Shown here piece by piece: positions 1 to 5,911 of a DNA stretch of 6,977 nucleotides (positions are counted from its first letter, which is position 1; every line of letters starts with the position of its first letter). Both the position numbers and the translations under genes were made by a program. Under the pieces are notes generated by a model that did not search any database, was not told where the DNA came from, and was given only the letters and a program-made list of their open reading frames with translations. This DNA comes from Candidatus Acetothermia bacterium (GTDB taxonomy: Bacteria > Bipolaricaulota > Bipolaricaulia > UBA7950 > UBA9294), in the NCBI GenBank assembly GCA_003545155.1, contig DQCH01000044.1, forward strand, positions 893 through 7,869, in the 5' to 3' direction.

Positions 1-206
1 AGGAGCTCATCCCCGAACATGTCGCGTCCGAGCTTCCCGAAGAGCGCCGTCTCTACCCCAAGACGCGCGGCAGCGACCGCTTGATTGGCTCCTTTCCCAC
101 CGGGATAGCGAGAAACCCTACGGCCGAGGATGGTCTCCCCGGGACGCGGGATTCGAGGGACCTCGACGACAAGATCCATGTTGATGCTCCCGACGACGGC
201 GATCAC
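1..206 (-). CDS. rbsK: ribokinase, N-terminal part (cut by window edge)
   Basis: ATP-dependent phosphorylation of D-ribose to ribose 5-phosphate in the cytoplasm; PfkB-family sugar kinase. The 68 complete codons visible contain the N-terminal ribokinase pattern: VVGSINMD at residues 4-11, a PRPGET turn at 20-25, the PfkB signature GGKGANQAVAAARLG at 36-50, and GKLGRDMFG at 57-65. The GTG start at 204-206 is chosen because GAGGTGA lies at 214-220, seven bases upstream, and because the protein then begins at the usual first beta strand. It starts 39 bp downstream of the nucleoside hydrolase stop on the same strand, so the two are probably co-transcribed: the hydrolase would release ribose and this kinase would capture it. 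The C-terminal ATP-binding and catalytic Asp regions lie outside the window, so a related PfkB kinase (for example a nucleoside kinase) is not fully excluded, but the N terminus is typically ribokinase. Confidence 0.9.
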   Translation of the reverse strand, partial: MIAVVGSINMDLVVEVPRIPRPGETILGRRVSRYPGGKGANQAVAAARLGVETALFGKLGRDMFGDEL

Positions 207-245
207 TCTAAAGTCACCTCACAGCTGCGTCACATGCGGACACGC

Positions 246-1172
246 TCAACTTTGCACCGCGTCATAGAGCACTCTGAGGAACCGCTCGCGCGAGGCTCCG
301 AGCACCACTTCCGCATTCGGCTCTTGCCCCGTGATCCCCAGGTGATCGACGACAGTCGCACCACGTGTGAGCTCGCTTCTCGTTTCGACCGCCACATGGA
401 GCCGCTTTGTCACCGTGGCGACCTCGGGATCTAGGGCGACGGCCATGGCGATCGGGTCAGGGAGATCGAATCCCACCAGCTTCAGCTCGTTCATTCCAAA
501 CTCCCTCAGGCACCGTTGGATGTCGACGCAGAACTGACCAAGCGGCGAGACACTCCGGATCTTCGCCGCCTCTTCATCGTTGAACGTTGCGAACCTCTGT
601 GAAACATCCCAGCCGACCATCACGATTGGCAGATCGGACTCAAACACGATCTTCGCCGCTTCGGGATCGACCCAGACATTGTACTCTGCCGCTGGGACGA
701 CGTTCCCGTGCCCGAAGCCAATTCCCCCCATGATCACACATTTCTCGACTTTGGAAGCGGTCGAGGGATCCCGAAGCAACGCGACGGCCACATTGGTCAA
801 CGGACCGAGGGTCACGAGTGTGATCTCGCCGGCGAAGCGGCGGATGGTGTCAATGATCACCTCCACACCGTCCCCATCGGCCGGCCTGCGACCAGAGAGG
901 GGAAGGCCGATGTCGCCCATGCCATCCTGACCATGCACGTACTGTGCAGTCTCAAGTGGCCGAATCAGTGGCTTTTCGAGGCCCTCGTACACAGGCACCT
1001 GTTTGCCGCACCGCTCGACCGTGTAGAGCGCGTTCTGCGCGCCCTGCTTTAACGGAACGTTACCTGCGACGACCGTGATCGCCTCGATCCGCACGCCGGG
1101 ATGGTTCAACGCCATCACGAGCGCGACCGCGTCGTCGGAAGCCGTGTCCGTATCGATCAAAAAACGTCTCAA
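246..1172 (-). CDS. inosine/uridine-preferring ribonucleoside hydrolase family protein
   Basis: Predicted to hydrolyse the N-glycosidic bond of ribonucleosides to base plus ribose in the cytoplasm. From the chosen TTG the protein is 308 residues, the usual family length. The N-terminal Ca2+-binding motif appears as DTDTASDDAVAL at residues 7-18, with the metal-ligand aspartates kept (D9, D13, D14). VAGN at 35-38, HGQDGMGD at 80-87, LGPLTN at 122-127, the MGG turn at 148-150, EYNVWVDPEAA at 163-173 and PDP at 238-240 follow in family order. One oddity: the position before the final Asp-Pro, often His in characterised purine/inosine-uridine enzymes, is Pro238. Substrate range therefore cannot be predicted, and rihA/B/C naming is withheld. 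The frame is open upstream to a TTG at 1355, but the AAGGAGG at 1180-1186 and the position of the first beta strand favour TTG 1170-1172. It is followed by the ribokinase gene, giving a coherent nucleoside-to-ribose-5-phosphate pathway. Confidence 0.92.
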   Translation of the reverse strand: MRRFLIDTDTASDDAVALVMALNHPGVRIEAITVVAGNVPLKQGAQNALYTVERCGKQVPVYEGLEKPLIRPLETAQYVHGQDGMGDIGLPLSGRRPADGDGVEVIIDTIRRFAGEITLVTLGPLTNVAVALLRDPSTASKVEKCVIMGGIGFGHGNVVPAAEYNVWVDPEAAKIVFESDLPIVMVGWDVSQRFATFNDEEAAKIRSVSPLGQFCVDIQRCLREFGMNELKLVGFDLPDPIAMAVALDPEVATVTKRLHVAVETRSELTRGATVVDHLGITGQEPNAEVVLGASRERFLRVLYDAVQS

Positions 1173-1179
1173 AGCCCAA

Positions 1180-1186
1180 CCTCCTT
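1180..1186 (-). promoter_or_regulatory. ribosome binding site deciding the TTG start of the nucleoside hydrolase
   Basis: AAGGAGG on the minus strand, seven bases before the TTG at 1170-1172. It is a near-perfect anti-16S match. It argues against the in-frame upstream TTG at 1355, which has only a weak GCAGG four bases in front of it and would add 61 residues absent from the normal family architecture. Confidence 0.8.
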
Positions 1187-1234
1187 GGTCCCTTTCCCCT
1201 GTTTGCGTCTCCAAAACGCCATTCTTCGTTGCGA

Positions 1235-1257
1235 AACGATCTTTGTTAACGATCGTT
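1235..1257. promoter_or_regulatory. operator-like inverted repeat in the divergent control region
   Basis: Perfect 7-bp arms AACGATC (1235-1241) and GATCGTT (1251-1257) separated by 9 bp that include GTTAAC. The right half also contains the 10-bp palindrome AACGATCGTT (1248-1257), so AACGATC also occurs as a direct repeat 13 bp apart. It lies about 60 bp upstream of the nucleoside hydrolase start codon, where a repressor could act on the minus-strand operon. No regulator gene is in the window, so this is a structural observation only. Confidence 0.3.
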
Positions 1258-1269
1258 CTCCGCGCTGTA

Positions 1270-1293
1270 ATTGGTCCCGAGGCTGTGACCAAT
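1270..1293. promoter_or_regulatory. second operator-like dyad, ATTGGTC-N10-GACCAAT
   Basis: Perfect 7-bp inverted repeat (1270-1276 and 1287-1293) with a 10-bp centre, in the region between the divergent hydrolase and transporter genes. The half-site spacing suits a dimeric DNA-binding protein or a short hairpin in the long hydrolase leader. It is 12 bp from the AACGATC dyad, so the two could form a composite control element. Support is sequence symmetry only. Confidence 0.28.
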
Positions 1294-1399
1294 GCCTTCG
1301 CAGACTCTCCGCTAATTGTGTGGACCGACACTGTACGTTTCTTTATAGTAGTCAAGAAACCTGCCTAGTTCTAGAAACGTCATCAGAGGCCACCGGTGA

Positions 1400-1428
1400 T
1401 TGACACACACAAACTGCTTTCTTAGGAT
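1400..1428 (+). promoter_or_regulatory. sigma-70-type promoter for the MFS transporter gene
   Basis: A perfect -35 TTGACA at 1400-1405, a 17-bp spacer, and a -10 TAGGAT at 1423-1428 (4 of 6 to TATAAT, with the key TA...AT positions). The predicted start of transcription is about A1435, giving a leader of about 75 nt before the ATG at 1510. Position and direction fit the downstream transporter gene. This is the best promoter match in the window. Confidence 0.65.
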
Positions 1429-1487
1429 GGGAGCACAGTGTGGTGGATGGGGCGAGGAAGCTCGATGTATCTTGCCCCTGTGCTCTC
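1429..1487 (+). promoter_or_regulatory. nested inverted repeat / leader stem-loop upstream of the MFS gene
   Basis: Outer arms GGGAGCACA (1429-1437) and TGTGCTCTC (1479-1487) pair with one G-U. Directly inside the 3' arm is a second stem, GGGGCGAGG (1449-1457) with TCTTGCCCC (1470-1478), nine pairs including two G-U, and a 12-nt loop. The 5' side has an 11-nt unpaired bulge (1438-1448); the 3' arms abut. The outer 5' arm straddles the predicted transcription start, so the outer symmetry may act as a DNA operator, while the inner stem (fully transcribed) can form in the mRNA just before the AGGAGG at 1495-1500. No known riboswitch class is recognised. Confidence 0.4.
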
Positions 1488-1492
1488 AAGAT

Positions 1493-1500
1493 CGAGGAGG
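1493..1500 (+). promoter_or_regulatory. ribosome binding site deciding the MFS start
   Basis: CGAGGAGG ending nine bases before ATG 1510-1512. It rules in this start over in-frame upstream GTG/ATG codons at 1438 and 1447, which fall inside the leader inverted repeat and have no ribosome-binding site. Confidence 0.75.
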
Positions 1501-1509
1501 TGTGTTTCG

Positions 1510-2730
1510 ATGGAGAAGTCGGAGGTTCGTGTGTACGGCTACCGTTGGATAATGCTTGTGGCGTTCATGTTGGTGATTGCGGCTAACCAACTTCTGTGGA
1601 TCACCTTCGCCCCGATCACTGGCGATGCGGCGCGATTCTACGGCGTCTCCGACCTCGCGATCGGCCTTCTGTCGATGATTTTCATGATCGTGTTCATCAT
1701 CGCCTCGATCCCGGCGTCGTGGGTAATCGATACCTACGGGATTCGCGTTGGTGTGGGGATAGGAGCTGCCCTGACCGGTCTGTTCGGGCTGCTCCGCGGG
1801 CTCTTTGCCGCAGACTACACCGGGGTTCTCATCGCTCAGGCCGGTATCGCTGTTGGACAGCCGTTCGTGTTGAACGCGATCGCGAAAATAGCTGGCCGCT
1901 GGTTCCCGCTAAATGAGCGGGCGACAGCGGCAGGGATGGGAACGCTGGCGATCTACCTTGGAATCTTTGCCGGCCTGGCCCTCACGCCGTTCTTGGTCCT
2001 TCGGTCGAGCATCGCAACGACGCTTATGGTCTACGGAGCATTCTCGGCCGCGATCGCTATCCTCTTCTTCGTCTTGGCAAGGGAGCGCCCGCCGACGCCG
2101 GTCGGTGAGGAGGCTCGCTCACTCGTCTTCGACGGATTCAAGCGCCTCTTTCATCAGCGAGAGTTCATCCTTCTTCTCATCCTGTTCTTCATCGGTCTCG
2201 GTGTGTTCAATGCCGTAACGACGTGGATCGAGGAGATCGTGCGCCCCCGCGGATTCTCGATCGACCAGGCCGGGCTCGTTGGCGGACTGATGGTACTGGG
2301 CGGGGTCGTCGGAGCGATCGTCATCCCGCCGCTCTCCGACCGGATGCGCCGCCGGGTCCCATTCATTATCCTCGCCCTTGCCGGGGCGATCCCCGGACTG
2401 ATCGGGATTACCTTCGCCACGAGCTACTCCCTTCTTCTCGCCTCGGCGTTCGTCCTTGGTGCCTTCCTGCTCAGCTCCGGCCCACTCGGCTTCCAATACG
2501 CGGCTGAGGTGACGTACCCTGCACCGGAGGGAACATCGAATGGCCTGCTCCTTCTTGCCGGACAGGTGTCGGGGATTGCGTTTATCATCGGGATGGATGC
2601 CCTCAAATCACCGGCGACCGGATCGATGGCAACATCGCTCCTGATTCTCACCGGGCTGATGGTCGCTTGCCTCGCTCTCGCCACGCGGTTGCGGGAATCT
2701 GCCCTGATCTCTGGGGACGAGGGCGGTTAA
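1510..2730 (+). CDS. MFS transporter of the FLVCR/SLC49-like group
   Basis: A 406-residue inner-membrane carrier with about twelve hydrophobic segments. TM1 spans roughly residues 12-34, and a charged central loop (about 190-217) separates the two six-helix halves. MFS motif A-like loops appear at SWVIDTYGIRVG (70-81) and as PPLSDRMRRR (273-282). GQPFVLNAIAK (116-126) followed by WFPLNERATA (131-140) and, in the second half, GPLGFQYAAEVTYPAPEGTSNGLL (324-347, key residues G327-F328, E333-TYP, EGTSNGLL) resemble the conserved stretches of the FLVCR/SLC49 group, whose animal members carry choline/ethanolamine and have been linked to heme. Substrate here is unknown. Divergent placement from a nucleoside hydrolase-ribokinase operon suggests, as inference, uptake of a nucleoside or a compound derived from one. 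It has its own promoter and structured leader. The B3/4 gene follows after 62 bp and may be co-transcribed. Confidence 0.88.
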   Translation: MEKSEVRVYGYRWIMLVAFMLVIAANQLLWITFAPITGDAARFYGVSDLAIGLLSMIFMIVFIIASIPASWVIDTYGIRVGVGIGAALTGLFGLLRGLFAADYTGVLIAQAGIAVGQPFVLNAIAKIAGRWFPLNERATAAGMGTLAIYLGIFAGLALTPFLVLRSSIATTLMVYGAFSAAIAILFFVLARERPPTPVGEEARSLVFDGFKRLFHQREFILLLILFFIGLGVFNAVTTWIEEIVRPRGFSIDQAGLVGGLMVLGGVVGAIVIPPLSDRMRRRVPFIILALAGAIPGLIGITFATSYSLLLASAFVLGAFLLSSGPLGFQYAAEVTYPAPEGTSNGLLLLAGQVSGIAFIIGMDALKSPATGSMATSLLILTGLMVACLALATRLRESALISGDEGG

Positions 2731-2780
2731 CCCGCAATCACGACAGGATTATTAACGATGCGTTAGGCTTCATACGTACT

Positions 2781-2788
2781 AAAGGAGG
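2781..2788 (+). promoter_or_regulatory. strong ribosome binding site pointing at a non-canonical start (ATA)
   Basis: AAAGGAGG, preceded by T, is the best ribosome-binding site in this gap. The only codon in the B3/4 frame that its spacing can serve with a known, if rare, initiation codon is ATA at 2793-2795, four bases away. The nearest regular in-frame start downstream is GTG at 2811, 22 bases away, too far for normal initiation. Confidence 0.6.
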
Positions 2789-2792
2789 ACGC

Positions 2793-3482
2793 ATAAACGA
2801 GCAGAGCTACGTGCTCGATCTTGATTCGAGCCTGAGCCCTTCGCCGGTGCTTCCAGCCCTCATTTGGGCGGAAGGGATCAAACCACCGGCTCCTACTATC
2901 ACGCCACCGGCATTCCTGGAGGAAATTCTGGTGCAGGTCGAGGCAGGGGGTGAAGGGTTCATGCCGGCCGAACTGCGGACCCGCGTGCGCAAGATGCTCC
3001 GCTATGGACGCTATCACCCAAGCGGACGGGGAAAACCTGCAAGCGAGTTCCTGCTACGCGCGGCGCTTAACGGTTCCTTCCCGCTCGTTAACGGACCGGT
3101 CGATATCAATAACGCTTTGAGCCTCGCCTCTAGCTTTCCAGGGTCGATCTTCGACGCGGATCTTTCAGGAACCCATCTGTTGCTGCGTCGCGGCAAGCCA
3201 GGGGAGTCCTACGTCTTCAACCCCAAAGGACAAACCATCGACCTTGAGGATCTGCTGCTTATTTGCCAACGGACGGAAGAGGGGTGGGAACCCTGCGGGA
3301 ACCCGATCAAGGACTCCATGACGACCAAGATCCGGCCAAAGACTAAAAACGCCGTGGCGATCCTCTACGCCCCTGCGGACGAGCCTTCGACCTCTGTCAA
3401 ACGTTGGGCCACGCGTTACGCCGAGCTACTTTCAACACACTGCCAGGCCGAGGTGACGGGTTTCAAGGTGGTTATCCCGTGA
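2793..3482 (+). CDS. stand-alone B3/4 (tRNA-synthetase editing-like) domain protein, unusual start
   Basis: A cytoplasmic protein of about 229 residues related to the B3/B4 domain of the phenylalanyl-tRNA synthetase beta chain, which in that enzyme takes part in hydrolytic editing. Free-standing copies are of uncertain role, possibly trans-editing of mischarged tRNA. Counting the ATA as residue 1, a first strand and WAEGI lie at 19-29, RYGRYHPSGRGKPASEFLLRA at 70-90 (key KPASE..LLR), FPLVNGPVDINNALSL at 96-111, the IFDAD / SGTHLLLRRG strand pair at 119-134, and CGNPIKDSMTTK near 189-200 followed by AILYAP. These match the conserved order of the family. The frame opens further upstream through the transporter gene, but nothing there looks like protein; the start is set by the AAAGGAGG at 2781-2788. 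Either ATA really initiates, or GTG 2811 is used inefficiently, or an original ATG has been mutated or misread. The gene lies 62 bp after the transporter stop with no convincing promoter between, so read-through transcription is likely. Confidence 0.82.
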   Translation: MNEQSYVLDLDSSLSPSPVLPALIWAEGIKPPAPTITPPAFLEEILVQVEAGGEGFMPAELRTRVRKMLRYGRYHPSGRGKPASEFLLRAALNGSFPLVNGPVDINNALSLASSFPGSIFDADLSGTHLLLRRGKPGESYVFNPKGQTIDLEDLLLICQRTEEGWEPCGNPIKDSMTTKIRPKTKNAVAILYAPADEPSTSVKRWATRYAELLSTHCQAEVTGFKVVIP

Positions 3483-3687
3483 GCCACGAAGCTTGACCAG
3501 GGATGCTGCGCTCAGATCCCCTTGGATTAAGGACAGCTTCATGCTTTGCCAGGTATTGTATTGGCAACCCTGGTTACACGCTGGCGAATCTCGGAGGCGA
3601 GCCTCGCTCGCCTGGTGCGATCCGCCGCGAAACACGATGATGAAATTGCGTGTATATATGTAAAGAATTCGTACGGGGGCGATATCG
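3483..3687. other. intergenic region with several short inverted repeats, upstream of the VIT-VWA gene
   Basis: No convincing gene. Visible structure: GAAGCT (3488-3493) with AGCTTC (3535-3540) enclosing GGGAT (3500-3504) with ATCCC (3516-3520); TTGCCA (3546-3551) with TGGCAA (3562-3567); and AGGCGAG (3595-3601) with CTCGCCT (3607-3613), a tight 7-bp stem with a 5-nt loop. None is followed by a T-run, so none is a clear terminator. The only AT-rich stretch is TGTATATATGTAAAG (3651-3665), a possible -10 region for the downstream gene without a clear -35; it would give a leader of roughly 20-25 nt. GGGGG at 3675-3679, eight bases before ATG 3688, serves as a weak ribosome-binding site. Confidence 0.4.
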
Positions 3688-5817
3688 ATGAGGAGCCTTA
3701 CCTACAGAAGTCTGTTTGTTCTGTTCACAGTTGCGCTTGTTGGCTTTGTCTCGTTTGGTACGTTCGCCGACGGGGTAATCATACCGGATCACCCGGAGTA
3801 CGGCTGGTTGACGATCGTCTACCACCGCGTGCATGTCGAGATCCGCGACGGTGTGGTCACCACCCACGTGGATCAACTGTTCCGCAACGATACGCATCGG
3901 GATAGCGAGGGGCGGTACGTGTTCCCGCTTCCACCGGGAGCACTCGTCTCAAGCTTCTCTATGTGGGTCGACGGCGAGGCTTTGGAAGGGCGTATTCTAA
4001 CCGCGACTGAGGCACGCGAAATCTACGAGGACTACGTGCGTCGAGCGATCGACCCGGCGCTTCTCGAGTACATCGGGCGTGACACGCTCGCGGCGCGGAT
4101 CTATCCCATCCCCGCCGGTGGGGAGCGGCGCATCGAGATCGTCTACACCGAGCTTCTTCAGGCCGATCAGGGGGTGTACCGCTACCGGTATCCGCTGGAC
4201 ACTGAGCGGTTCTCGGCCCAGCCACTGGAGCACGTGAAGATCACCGTTGACCTTGAGACCAAAAGCCCACTTCGCGCCGTCTACTCACCGACTCACGGCC
4301 TGACGGTCAACCGGGTGGACGAGCACTCAGCGACAGCGGTCCATGAGGACAACTACATCCTTCCAAGCATCGATTTCCTGCTCTACTACTCGGTGTACCC
4401 CGAGCAGATGGGGATGACACTTCTCACCTACCGCGCAGGGGATGATGACGGCTACTTCCTGCTTATCCTCACACCGCAAGTCAAGAGCGATACAAACGCG
4501 GTGATTTCCAAGGACCTCGCGTTGATACTCGATCAGTCGGGAAGCATGAGTGGCGAGAAGATCGAGCAGGCCAAGCAGGCCCTGATCTTTATCCTCGGTA
4601 ATCTCAACCCGGAGGATCGCTTCGCGGTGATCGCGTTCAGCGACATCGCGGAAGCATTTAACGAAACACTCATGCCTGTGACTGCCGAATCGATAGGAAG
4701 CGCTATTAATTGGGTCGAGCGGATCGAGGCAGGCGGTGGGACAAACATCGATCAGGCTCTCACACTGGGGTTCTCCATGTTTGAGGAAAGCGAGCGAGCG
4801 CGGTTTTTGGTGTTCTTGACCGACGGAGAGGCTACAGTCGGTGAGATGGACACGCTGAGAATCGTCGAGCACGCCACGGCGGCAAACGACACATCTGCAA
4901 GGCTGTTTACCTTTGGCGTGGGCTACAACGTCAATACCGTGTTGCTCGATCGGCTAGCGCAGGAGAACCGCGGCACAACTGCCTACGTGCAAAAAGGTGA
5001 GAATTTGGAAGTGATCCTCTCAAGCTTCTACAGCAAGATTGCCTCACCGGTGCTCTCCGACCCGCAGATCGACATCCCAGCAATCGAGGCGTACGATAGC
5101 TACCCGCGCGTGTTGCCCGACGTGTTCCGTGGGAGCCAGCTTCTACTTGTGGGGCGGTACCACAACTCCGGAGGGACGGCGATCGAACTGACAGGGGACG
5201 TCGAAGGGGAGAGCCTGGCGTACACCTATCAAAGGAGCTTCCCCGAGGTGTCACTTGATGCCTCGTTCCTGCCCAGGCTGTGGGCCGGAAGGAAGATCGC
5301 CTCCCTTCTCGATCAGATCCGCTTCTACGGCGAGAGCGACGAACTTATCGATGAGGTCATCCGCCTGAGCAAGCTCTACGGGATCATCACCCCATATACG
5401 TCGTTCCTCGTCGATGAATCCAAGGGCTACTCCGCAGAGGAAATGGCCGACGCCCTGGGTGCAGCGGCCGCACCGGCAGTAGGAGCACAGGCAGTAAAAG
5501 GCTCGGCGTCGCTCAGGACCTTGGCTGGAGGCGAGACCGTCCAGCCTGTTTGGGAAAGCGTGCGCGTCGTTGATGACCGGACGTACTTCATGCAGGACGG
5601 GGTCTGGGCAGACAGCACCTACACCGATCAGGAAACGATCGACATCGTCGCCTATAGCGGTGCCCACTTCGACCTTGCTTCAGTAGTCCCGTGGATCGCT
5701 CCGCACCTGGCGTTGGGAGATGAGGTGATCATCAGGGTCGGTGAGGTGTACGTGCGGATTTGCGAGACTGGCCTAGAACAGCTGACCGAAGATGTTATTG
5801 GCCTGTTGAACAAATAG
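3688..5817 (+). CDS. exported VIT and von Willebrand factor A domain protein
   Basis: A 709-residue protein. Residues 1-27 look like a Sec signal peptide (basic start, hydrophobic core LFVLFTVALVGFVSF, cleavage likely after TFA). A VIT domain (vault/inter-alpha-trypsin type) spans about 38-160, with the typical FRNDTHRDSEGRYVFPLPPGA (65-85 region), EAREIYEDYVRR (108-119) and IYPIPAGGERRIEIVY (138-153). A VWA domain spans about 276-450 and has a complete metal-ion-dependent adhesion site: D282-x-S284-x-S286, T352 and D379 in LTDGE. A C-terminal beta-rich region contains GIITPYTSFLV (565-575), an Ala-rich linker (591-604), and a repeat-like YFMQDGVWADSTY / ALGDEVIIRVG segment (633-685). No C-terminal membrane anchor or sorting signal is seen, so it is probably periplasmic or released. 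Family members are common in bacteria but their role is mostly unknown; calcium/magnesium-dependent protein binding or assembly is the family expectation. It is flanked by large gaps and appears monocistronic. Confidence 0.92.
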   Translation: MRSLTYRSLFVLFTVALVGFVSFGTFADGVIIPDHPEYGWLTIVYHRVHVEIRDGVVTTHVDQLFRNDTHRDSEGRYVFPLPPGALVSSFSMWVDGEALEGRILTATEAREIYEDYVRRAIDPALLEYIGRDTLAARIYPIPAGGERRIEIVYTELLQADQGVYRYRYPLDTERFSAQPLEHVKITVDLETKSPLRAVYSPTHGLTVNRVDEHSATAVHEDNYILPSIDFLLYYSVYPEQMGMTLLTYRAGDDDGYFLLILTPQVKSDTNAVISKDLALILDQSGSMSGEKIEQAKQALIFILGNLNPEDRFAVIAFSDIAEAFNETLMPVTAESIGSAINWVERIEAGGGTNIDQALTLGFSMFEESERARFLVFLTDGEATVGEMDTLRIVEHATAANDTSARLFTFGVGYNVNTVLLDRLAQENRGTTAYVQKGENLEVILSSFYSKIASPVLSDPQIDIPAIEAYDSYPRVLPDVFRGSQLLLVGRYHNSGGTAIELTGDVEGESLAYTYQRSFPEVSLDASFLPRLWAGRKIASLLDQIRFYGESDELIDEVIRLSKLYGIITPYTSFLVDESKGYSAEEMADALGAAAAPAVGAQAVKGSASLRTLAGGETVQPVWESVRVVDDRTYFMQDGVWADSTYTDQETIDIVAYSGAHFDLASVVPWIAPHLALGDEVIIRVGEVYVRICETGLEQLTEDVIGLLNK

Positions 5818-5911
5818 AGGGGCGATAGGCAAGCCACCCGTTTCTCGTCAGTTGCACACTGGCGAACCTAGAAAAGTAGCTCATAAAGGCCTCCGTTGGA
5901 TACCCTAAAGC

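Noticed and set aside
1342..1355. TATAAA (1342-1347) and TTGACT (1350-1355) on the minus strand as a promoter for the hydrolase operon
   Set aside because: The two hexamers are only 2 bp apart so cannot work together; TATAAA lacks a -35 at 16-18 bp, and TTGACT lacks a good -10. The operon promoter remains unlocated.
2119..2496. 125-codon minus-strand open frame inside the MFS gene
   Set aside because: It is antisense to a confidently identified transporter; its product is a Glu/Asp/Arg-rich low-complexity sequence typical of shadow frames in GC-rich genes.
2752..2782. Internal promoter before the B3/4 gene (TTAACG ... TACTAA)
   Set aside because: Spacing of 19 bp, weak hexamers, and the -10 would overlap the ribosome-binding site.
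4327..4872. 181-codon minus-strand open frame inside the VIT-VWA gene
   Set aside because: It is antisense to the intact VWA domain; no recognisable motif and no ribosome-binding site of note.
5251..5667. 138-codon minus-strand open frame inside the VIT-VWA gene
   Set aside because: Antisense shadow of the conserved C-terminal region; Cys/Arg-rich tail without family resemblance.
3572..5873. 19-bp near repeat (GTT-CAC-CTGGCGAA-CT pattern) at about 3573-3591 and 5855-5873 flanking the VIT-VWA gene
   Set aside because: About 16 of 19 bases match with no extension on either side; by rough estimate such a match is expected by chance in a window this size, so it is not evidence of a mobile element.
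5801..5887. Minus-strand mini-ORF of 28-29 codons beginning ATGAGCTAC, with GGAGG in front
   Set aside because: It overlaps the end of the VIT-VWA gene antisense, is very short, and has no promoter or conservation evidence.
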